A DNA stretch of 13,030 bases, taken from Lachnospiraceae bacterium (lineage in GTDB: Bacteria > Bacillota > Clostridia > Lachnospirales > Lachnospiraceae). Each line of letters begins with the position of its first letter. Position 1 is the stretch's first letter. Location of the stretch: contig VSNQ01000127.1 in NCBI GenBank assembly GCA_009774395.1, forward strand, positions 1 through 13,030. Direction: 5' to 3'. Shown here in pieces: positions 1-4,888 of the stretch. The notes under the pieces are model-generated. The model did not search any database. It was not told the origin of the DNA and was given only the letters and a program-made list of their open reading frames with translations. Position numbers and translations under genes: made by a program.

Positions 1-1
1 C

Positions 2-82
2 ATTCACTTGTCAGTCAAAAAGATTATCCCACAGATTTTAGAATATGTAAAACCGGCAGGTTATTCATCGCTTACGATTTAA
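2..82 (+). CDS. Possible 3' end of an ORF from an inserted element (partial)
   Basis: An open frame enters the window at the left edge on the plus strand and ends at TAA 80-82. It would encode 26 residues ending in KPAGYSSLTI. It runs against the orientation of the whole ICE operon and overlaps the truncated 3' end of topB, whose sequence seems to supply the stop codon. This is what an element inserted into topB would look like if its own gene ended at its boundary. I do not recognise the family. The frame is short enough to be open by chance, so the gene call is weak. The break in topB at the same place is the stronger evidence. Confidence 0.25.
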   Translation: MHLSVKKIIPQILEYVKPAGYSSLTI

Positions 83-1709
83 CCACATCAGGAAGTACAG
101 CAATAAGCTTCCTGCCGTCCTCCGTTGGTATCATCTGTTTTTTCTCACGCTTTACAAATCCGTCCTTTACCAGCTTTTCAATAATATCCGCCCTTGTCGC
201 AGGCGTACCAAGTCCCTTGCGCTCCACATCATCGCCCATATCCTCTGCCCCGGCACGTTCCATTGCGGCTAATAATAAATCTTCCGTATAGTGTTTTGGC
301 GGCTGCGTGAAATGCTCTGATACTTTGGTCTGTACTCCATCAAATGACATTCCTTCCGAAAGCTCCGGCAGCTTCTTTTCTTCCGCAGCATTTTTATCCG
401 CATCTTCCGACGTTTTGAAAGAACACTTAAATGCATCTTCAAAGTCTTTCCAGCCGTTATGCATAACGCTCTTTCCCGAAACCGTAAAAATATGTCCGCT
501 GCACGTAAGCTCTGCCCTTACCGTTTCATACAGGTGTTTCTCTCCCGTCGCACACAAAAGGCGGTTCGCAATTAAGGACAGGATTTTCCGCTCTGTTTCC
601 GGCAGCGTTGCAAGGTCAGCTTCTGCAATCTCCATTGTGGGAATAATGGCATGGTGGTCTGTAACCTTTTTGCTGTCCATCACCCTTTTTATATCAGGAT
701 TAAATATCACACTTTCCTCAAATAAAACCGACTGGAAAACCACATTGATTACATTCTTTGCCGTCTGTTCCATGTCGTCGGATAAAAACTGGCTGTCCGT
801 TCTCGGATAGGTGGCTAACTTTTTCTCATATAAACTCTGCGTGTACTCCAAAGTCTGTTTTGCAGTAAAGCCGAATAGACGGTTCGCGTCACGCTGGAGC
901 GTGGTGAGGTCATAGAGCCTCGGCGGCGCAGACGCTTTTTCCTCTTTTATAATGGAAGTGACAAGCGCCTGCCCGTTTTTACAAGCCTCCGTAAGCTGCT
1001 GTGCCTCATCTTTTTTATCAATGCGCCCCGATACGGCATCTACGCCGCCGCATAAAATATGCGCCATAAAATACTGTTCTTTCTTAAAGTTTATAATCTT
1101 TGATTCCCGCTCCACTAACATTGCAAGCGTCGGTGTCTGCACCCTGCCGACCTTTAATACTTTCCCGCCATACAGAACCGTAAACAGCCTTGTGCCATTC
1201 AGTCCTACAATCCAATCTGCCCTCTGTCTGCACAGTGCGGAATAGTAGAGGTTATCATAATCGCTTCCCGGACGCAGGTTCTCAAAGCCCTCACGGATTG
1301 CGCTTTCCTCCATTGAGGAAATCCACAGGCGTTTGATTGGCTTGTCACATCCTGCCTGTTCATACACAAGGCGGAAGATAAGCTCTCCCTCACGTCCTGC
1401 GTCGGTGCCACAAATCACAGTTTCCACGTCGGCGCGGTGCATAAGCCCCTTTAATACCTTGTACTGCGCCACTGTGCTGCTTTTTACCTCTGTCTGCCAT
1501 TTCTCCGGTATCATAGGCAGGCTCTCATAATTCCACTTTTTCCATGTATCAAAATAGGCATCCGGCTGTGCAGGCTCCACCAGATGCCCGATGCACCATG
1601 AAACAAGAAAACCGTTCCCCTCCATGTACCCGTCTTTATTTTCCTTTGCACCGATTATTTCGGAGATACTCCTTGCAGCGCTCGGCTTCTCGGTTATCAC
1701 TAACTGCAT
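72..1709 (-). CDS. topB: DNA topoisomerase III, C-terminally truncated
   Basis: Type IA topoisomerase of the ICE-borne TopB group. It cuts one DNA strand through a tyrosine 5'-phosphate link and passes the other strand; in ICEs it probably helps process or resolve transferred DNA. The N-terminal Toprim domain has ITEKPS (residues 5-10) and GTDAGREGE (101-109), the metal-binding acidic centre. VGRVQTPTL is at 188-196 and the active-site TYPRTDS at 300-306, with catalytic Tyr301. HHAIIPT is at 352-358. All catalytic parts are present. The frame stops right after VLPDVVKS (residue 545). ICE homologues normally run on for roughly 150 more residues, including a zinc-finger-like tail, so the 3' end has been lost at a junction near 72-84. 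ATG 1709 has AGGAGG six bases upstream and overlaps the MT-A70 gene by 10 bp, which suggests coupled translation. Confidence 0.9.
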   Translation of the reverse strand: MQLVITEKPSAARSISEIIGAKENKDGYMEGNGFLVSWCIGHLVEPAQPDAYFDTWKKWNYESLPMIPEKWQTEVKSSTVAQYKVLKGLMHRADVETVICGTDAGREGELIFRLVYEQAGCDKPIKRLWISSMEESAIREGFENLRPGSDYDNLYYSALCRQRADWIVGLNGTRLFTVLYGGKVLKVGRVQTPTLAMLVERESKIINFKKEQYFMAHILCGGVDAVSGRIDKKDEAQQLTEACKNGQALVTSIIKEEKASAPPRLYDLTTLQRDANRLFGFTAKQTLEYTQSLYEKKLATYPRTDSQFLSDDMEQTAKNVINVVFQSVLFEESVIFNPDIKRVMDSKKVTDHHAIIPTMEIAEADLATLPETERKILSLIANRLLCATGEKHLYETVRAELTCSGHIFTVSGKSVMHNGWKDFEDAFKCSFKTSEDADKNAAEEKKLPELSEGMSFDGVQTKVSEHFTQPPKHYTEDLLLAAMERAGAEDMGDDVERKGLGTPATRADIIEKLVKDGFVKREKKQMIPTEDGRKLIAVLPDVVKS

Positions 1710-2269
1710 TTATTTCCTCCTGTCAATTCAATATCACATTCCACTTCGTTTCCCCATACATCAAACCCCTCTGTTTTTCTCCGGGCAAAAAGTTCTATCT
1801 TTGGCACACTGCCCATAAGCTGGTTAATCCTTTGATGCACCTCTGCCGGTTTTCTGCTGTGTTCTTCAATATGTGACATAACTACCTGATGCACCCCTGC
1901 ATCCACACGCTTTGGTGCACCTTTTGTTGCTAAAATACAAAGCTCTGCATTGCAGCGTGTCCAGTATCCCATCCCCCAAAAGAGCGATTCACTCTTTTTA
2001 TTCTGTTTTACCCATACAAATGCTACTGTTTTATAGGTAAATCCCCATGCTTTTATCACTTCCAGTCCCTCCAAAAGGCAGGGGAATGTTACCCATAGAA
2101 ATAAGGCACAATCCTTGTCCGCAATGTCAGCAACCGGAAGTGCCTTTATATCTTCTATGTTCATGGTGGGATAGTGGCTCTCTGCGCTTCTTCCCTTATC
2201 TTTTTTAGAATACACCCTGTAGCACCATGGAGGATCTGCCAGAATAACTGAATACTTCTTTTCTCCCAT
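1700..2269 (-). CDS. MT-A70 family DNA N6-adenine methyltransferase
   Basis: 189-residue protein of the MT-A70 family, SAM-dependent enzymes that methylate adenine N6. In bacteria and phages these small versions are DNA methyltransferases. The catalytic DPPW motif is at residues 12-15, inside SVILADPPW. The family's later blocks follow: LFLWVTFP (about 57-64), WGFTYKTVAFVWVKQ (about 75-89), and a C-terminal ELFARRKTEGFDVWGNE. Length is normal for the family. It starts 8 bp after the DUF4366 gene stop, and a GAGGAG ribosome site overlaps the end of that gene. Its last 10 bases overlap topB, and it carries the topB ribosome site. Its target sequence cannot be read from the gene. No restriction enzyme is next to it, so a role in anti-restriction or epigenetic marking is inferred. 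Confidence 0.9.
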   Translation of the reverse strand: MGEKKYSVILADPPWCYRVYSKKDKGRSAESHYPTMNIEDIKALPVADIADKDCALFLWVTFPCLLEGLEVIKAWGFTYKTVAFVWVKQNKKSESLFWGMGYWTRCNAELCILATKGAPKRVDAGVHQVVMSHIEEHSRKPAEVHQRINQLMGSVPKIELFARRKTEGFDVWGNEVECDIELTGGNKCS

Positions 2270-2277
2270 GCTGCCGG

Positions 2278-4107
2278 TTACTCCTCTCCATTTTCAAAAA
2301 AATCATCTTCGGAACCGTCCTCCTGTTCTGCATCTTCATTCTCGTATTCCTCATGATCCTCATCGTCCTCATCTTCGTCCTCGATGAAGTCCTCTTTCTT
2401 TTTGCGGACTACCTTAAAATAATAAGCTCCGCCGATGAAAGCTGCCGCAAGTGCACCCATAAGGATATAAGAAATGACCGGGTTCGGCTCCTCTGCTTTC
2501 ACTTTTGCTTCCGTTTCGGGTTCCTCTGTGGTTTCTTCATCTTCCGTATTTTCTGTTTCCTCGGTATTTTCTTCTGTCTGCTCTTTATCTTCCGGCTTTT
2601 CCCCGTTATTGTTTGGCAGTGCGCTTTCCCCTGACGGGATTGCCGATTCTAAAGCAGCGGAATTTTTCGGCAAAGTATCGCTATTGTCAGAAGTGACATT
2701 TAACAGGTCATTTTCTGTAATCTCCGTAAGGAAGTACACCATTTCCTCCTCCCCGTCACGGTCAATAATCAGATAGAAAACCTTGTCCGATGCCGTCTGG
2801 ATTGTATAAAATTCTTTCCCCTTTTCGGACTGCTCTTTCTCCTTTTGTCCGCTTTCTGCCTTTTCCGCCGCATCCGCTTTGGCAAATTCCTGTTTCTTCT
2901 GTTCCTCTGGTGTCTGTGAAACAGTGTTCCCGTCACCGTCTGTCTTGGTATGTTCTGTTATGGTCGCTGTGGCGTTCCCCGGCTTGGTGGCTTTGGCATT
3001 GACCGGGAGCTGCTCTGCCGGGTTCTCGTCACTTTCATCTGCCGGGTCTTTATAATACGGATTTTTCGTCTTGTAGACTTCTGACATATTCCCTGCATTG
3101 TCCATAGCGGAAATGGAAAAATACTCATACCCTGCGTCAAACTGCTGTAAGCGGATATTCAATGTACCGTTTGTCAGCTCCGTAAATTCATACCCGTTCA
3201 CATAAACCGCTTTTGCGCCAGAGTCCGTATCATGTACTTGGACGCTCAACAGCCCGTCACTGACTGCCGCATTGAGCGTAGGCTTTGTAGTGTCAAAACA
3301 TTTAATTGCCCTGTTTTTTTCATATGTATTGCCTTTCTGGTCTGTGACCTGCACATATACGGTACAGTTCTCTGAAATTTCCAGTTTTTTATCCTCTGTC
3401 ACATCCGTCCAGCTCCCATTCTGCCCGACTTTTGCCTGTATCTTCGCCATTTCAAAATTCCCCGTATGCGCTTTGTCAGATACGGAAAATGTTATGGCTG
3501 CTTTTTCGTTGTACCACCCACCAGGACAGTTAATACGAATTACTACATTTGGTGTCTTATATCCGCAGTCCTTGTAATTGTCGGCGCATACTGTACAATC
3601 TTTTTCAAAATCATATGCGCTGCATCTTTTCTCACAGGTACATTCTGGTTCCGGCACTCCATTTTCTGAAACGCTTTCTCCCTCTGTTTCCCCCTCTGTG
3701 CCGCTTTCCGTTTCCTGTTCGGTTGATTCCAGATCTGATGTTTCTTGTTCTGTGGTACTTTCCTCTGTACTGTTCTCAGTTTCTTTCAATTCTGATGTTT
3801 CCTGCTCCGTGGCGCTTTCCTCTGTACCACTCTCTGTTTCTTTTAATTCTGATGTTTCCTGCTCCGTGGTGCTTTCCTTTGTACCGCTCTCTGTTTCTTT
3901 TGGTTCTGATGTTTCCTGCTCCATGGTGCTTTCCTTTGTATTGTTCTCTGTTTCTTTCTCTGTGCCGCCTTCCCCGCCGTCCTCTGCCTTTACATCAATT
4001 ACATTGTTCTCATTCATGGAAAATGCCACCACAGGAATGCAGAATAATACTGCGGTTAAAATAAGCGATAACACCGCCCTATAACGTAACTTCATTTTTC
4101 TGTTCAT
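2278..4107 (-). CDS. DUF4366/CD1107-type membrane-anchored surface protein of the transfer operon
   Basis: 609-residue secreted, membrane-anchored protein found next to DUF4315 genes in clostridial ICEs; its exact role is unknown. Residues 1-29 form a signal peptide (basic start, hydrophobic core, cleavage near VVAFS). Residues 51-126 are four 19-residue Glu/Thr-rich tandem repeats. A cysteine cluster follows (156, 158, 162, 171, 174, 181, 194). A beta-rich, Ig-like region at about 186-345 includes a DNAGN motif. The segment FYTIQTASDKVFYLIIDRDG (about 433-452) belongs to the DUF4366 core. A single membrane helix lies at about 544-563, then RKKK, then an extremely acidic cytoplasmic tail (572-609). 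The outside part may act as a stalk or contact recipients, and the tail may touch the secretion machinery; both are inferences. ATG 4107 has GGAGG nine bases upstream and overlaps the DUF4315 gene by 29 bp. Confidence 0.85.
   Translation of the reverse strand: MNRKMKLRYRAVLSLILTAVLFCIPVVAFSMNENNVIDVKAEDGGEGGTEKETENNTKESTMEQETSEPKETESGTKESTTEQETSELKETESGTEESATEQETSELKETENSTEESTTEQETSDLESTEQETESGTEGETEGESVSENGVPEPECTCEKRCSAYDFEKDCTVCADNYKDCGYKTPNVVIRINCPGGWYNEKAAITFSVSDKAHTGNFEMAKIQAKVGQNGSWTDVTEDKKLEISENCTVYVQVTDQKGNTYEKNRAIKCFDTTKPTLNAAVSDGLLSVQVHDTDSGAKAVYVNGYEFTELTNGTLNIRLQQFDAGYEYFSISAMDNAGNMSEVYKTKNPYYKDPADESDENPAEQLPVNAKATKPGNATATITEHTKTDGDGNTVSQTPEEQKKQEFAKADAAEKAESGQKEKEQSEKGKEFYTIQTASDKVFYLIIDRDGEEEMVYFLTEITENDLLNVTSDNSDTLPKNSAALESAIPSGESALPNNNGEKPEDKEQTEENTEETENTEDEETTEEPETEAKVKAEEPNPVISYILMGALAAAFIGGAYYFKVVRKKKEDFIEDEDEDDEDHEEYENEDAEQEDGSEDDFFENGEE
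3730..3957 (-). repeat. Four 57-bp tandem repeats coding 19-residue Glu/Thr-rich units
   Basis: Four in-frame units (residues 51-69, 70-88, 89-107 and 108-126 of the DUF4366 protein) follow the pattern KETExxTxESxxEQETSxx. Unit length is exactly 19 codons in all four. A fifth, degenerate stretch of similar composition follows. Copy number probably varies between strains, changing stalk length without breaking the frame. Confidence 0.85.
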
Positions 4108-4369
4108 GGTCTACCGCCTCCTTTTCTGTTTGCTGTGCCCGCTTTTCCTCCTGCTCTTTTTTCTTTAGCAGGTTTAAAATTTCTTCCTCACTAACTTTGT
4201 TGAGCAGAATTAAACGCTCCAGAGAAATTTTATTTTTCTCAATAAATTTCATCTTCTCCGCATCTTCTGCCATCTGTAACTGGCTCTCCAAATCCTTCTG
4301 CTTTTCCTGCAGGTCTGCAAGCTGCCCACGGACTTTAGAAAGCTCTTTTTCAATCCTTTCCTTCGTCAC
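4079..4369 (-). CDS. DUF4315-type small coiled-coil protein, GTG start
   Basis: Small, highly charged protein of 96 residues from the chosen start. It matches the DUF4315 pattern: a lysine/glutamate-rich helix (TKERIEKELSKVRGQLADLQ), then a motif like LILLNKVSEEEILNLLKKK, then a charged tail. It is predicted to be a cytoplasmic coiled coil; its function in conjugation is not known. An ATG lies seven codons upstream (4388-4390) but has no ribosome site. The GTG at 4367-4369 has AAAGGAAGGG five bases upstream, so I chose it. The gene is the first after the 500-bp repeat region and overlaps the DUF4366 gene by 29 bp. These two genes are regularly adjacent in clostridial ICEs. The ATG start would give 103 residues. 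Confidence 0.8.
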   Translation of the reverse strand: MTKERIEKELSKVRGQLADLQEKQKDLESQLQMAEDAEKMKFIEKNKISLERLILLNKVSEEEILNLLKKKEQEEKRAQQTEKEAVDHEQKNEVTL

Positions 4370-4374
4370 ACTAT

Positions 4375-4384
4375 CCCTTCCTTT
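4375..4384 (-). promoter_or_regulatory. Ribosome binding site fixing the GTG start of the DUF4315 gene
   Basis: The minus strand reads AAAGGAAGGG, then ATAGT, then GTG. It lies downstream of the alternative ATG at 4390, so it can only serve the GTG start. Confidence 0.6.
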
Positions 4385-4418
4385 CTGCATTAAAAAGTGC
4401 TTTTGTGATAAAATAAAT

Positions 4419-4447
4419 TAGATATGATGCTGCCGTCTAATTATCAA
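4419..4447 (-). promoter_or_regulatory. Weak candidate promoter for the DUF4315-DUF4366-MT-A70-topB genes
   Basis: The minus strand has TTGATA (4442-4447), a 17-bp spacer, then TATCTA (4419-4424). The -35 matches consensus at 5 of 6 bases and the -10 only at 3 of 6. The -35 box lies inside the first 20-bp repeat (4441-4460), so a protein bound to the repeats could control this promoter. Position fits a leader of about 40 bases before GTG 4369. Confidence 0.25.
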
Positions 4448-4573
4448 ACTTTATTACAAATATCTCCGAAATGTTATCAGACTTTTTTGCAAAATCATGT
4501 TTTTGTTGCTCTTATCAATCTTTTTTGGAAATTATACAGCTTTGTTTAAAAAATTATCCAACTTTATTATTTC
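4441..4573 (+). repeat. Left array: five direct copies of a 20-bp iteron-like sequence
   Basis: Copies start at 4441, 4474, 4512, 4532 and 4554. Most begin TTATCA, followed after two variable bases by CTTT and then a T-rich part. The 4532 copy (TTATACAG) and the 4554 copy (TTATCCAA) differ in the first block. Spacings are 33, 38, 20 and 22 bp, close to whole or half helical turns. No gene is supported here. The strong similarity over 20 positions and the ordered spacing argue against simple AT-richness. Confidence 0.8.
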
Positions 4574-4591
4574 TGGACAATTTAATGTCTG

Positions 4592-4645
4592 TTTACAATT
4601 AAAACTGATAATTTCCCACACGATTTTTACAATTATGATTGATAA
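4592..4645 (-). repeat. Two inverted copies of the 20-bp repeat
   Basis: On the minus strand, 4592-4611 reads TTATCAGTTTTAATTGTAAA and 4626-4645 reads TTATCAATCATAATTGTAAA. They match each other at 16 of 20 positions and match the plus-strand copies at 4750 and 4862. Their start-to-start spacing of 34 bp is close to the 33-bp first spacing of both direct arrays. A weak plus-strand half copy (TTATCC) at 4660 forms an inverted pair with the second one. Confidence 0.75.
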
Positions 4646-4688
4646 AATGCCCTTTGATTTTATCCGGCATAAAAGCAAGGCTGCACCT

Positions 4689-4733
4689 AAACGTACTCAC
4701 TCGAAAATACTTGTCGCAAGAAGATATACGTTT
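4689..4733. repeat. Nested inverted repeats in the core between repeat arrays
   Basis: AAACGTA (4689-4695) pairs with TACGTTT (4727-4733). Inside the loop, CTTG (4710-4713) pairs with CAAG (4717-4720) around TCG. The surrounding segment, about 4675-4748, is less AT-rich than its flanks and contains no copy of the 20-bp repeat. It could be a nicking, melting or protein-loading site; the sequence alone does not say which. Confidence 0.45.
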
Positions 4734-4749
4734 CAGAAACAGCCCCACA

Positions 4750-4881
4750 TTATCAAACATAATTGTCTTTTTTATACTGTTTTTATCAAGCTATTTGTCA
4801 CTTTTTTGTTGAAACAGCTTTTATCATTTTTAATTGTACATTATCAATCTTTTTTGTAACTTTATCAGTTATAATTGTCAC
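4750..4881 (+). repeat. Right array: five direct copies of the 20-bp iteron-like sequence
   Basis: Copies start at 4750, 4783, 4821, 4841 and 4862. All five begin TTATCA, and most contain AATTGT or TTTTGT in the second half. Spacings are 33, 38, 20 and 21 bp, almost the same as in the left array. The array ends 7 bp before the stop codon of the cell-wall hydrolase gene (TAA, 4889-4891). The copy at 4783 has one base deleted in the middle. Confidence 0.8.
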
Positions 4882-4888
4882 TCAACAT

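Noticed and set aside
1..80. Group II intron boundary as the cause of the topB break
   Set aside because: The sequence after the break does not start with a GTGYG-like intron 5' end, and no intron secondary structure or reverse transcriptase is visible.
3549..4084. Two overlapping plus-strand frames of about 170 residues, Ser- or Pro/Leu-rich
   Set aside because: They are antisense to the 57-bp Glu/Thr repeat region of the DUF4366 gene, and their repetitiveness comes from that gene.
4641..4664. GATAAAA ... TTTTATC hairpin considered as a terminator
   Set aside because: The stem is all AT except one pair at its end and is formed by oppositely oriented repeat copies; there is no GC stem with a T tract.
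4497..4859. 120-residue plus-strand frame across the repeat region
   Set aside because: It has no ribosome site, low-complexity Phe/Leu/Ile-rich sequence, and simply reads through the 20-bp repeats and their AT-rich spacers.
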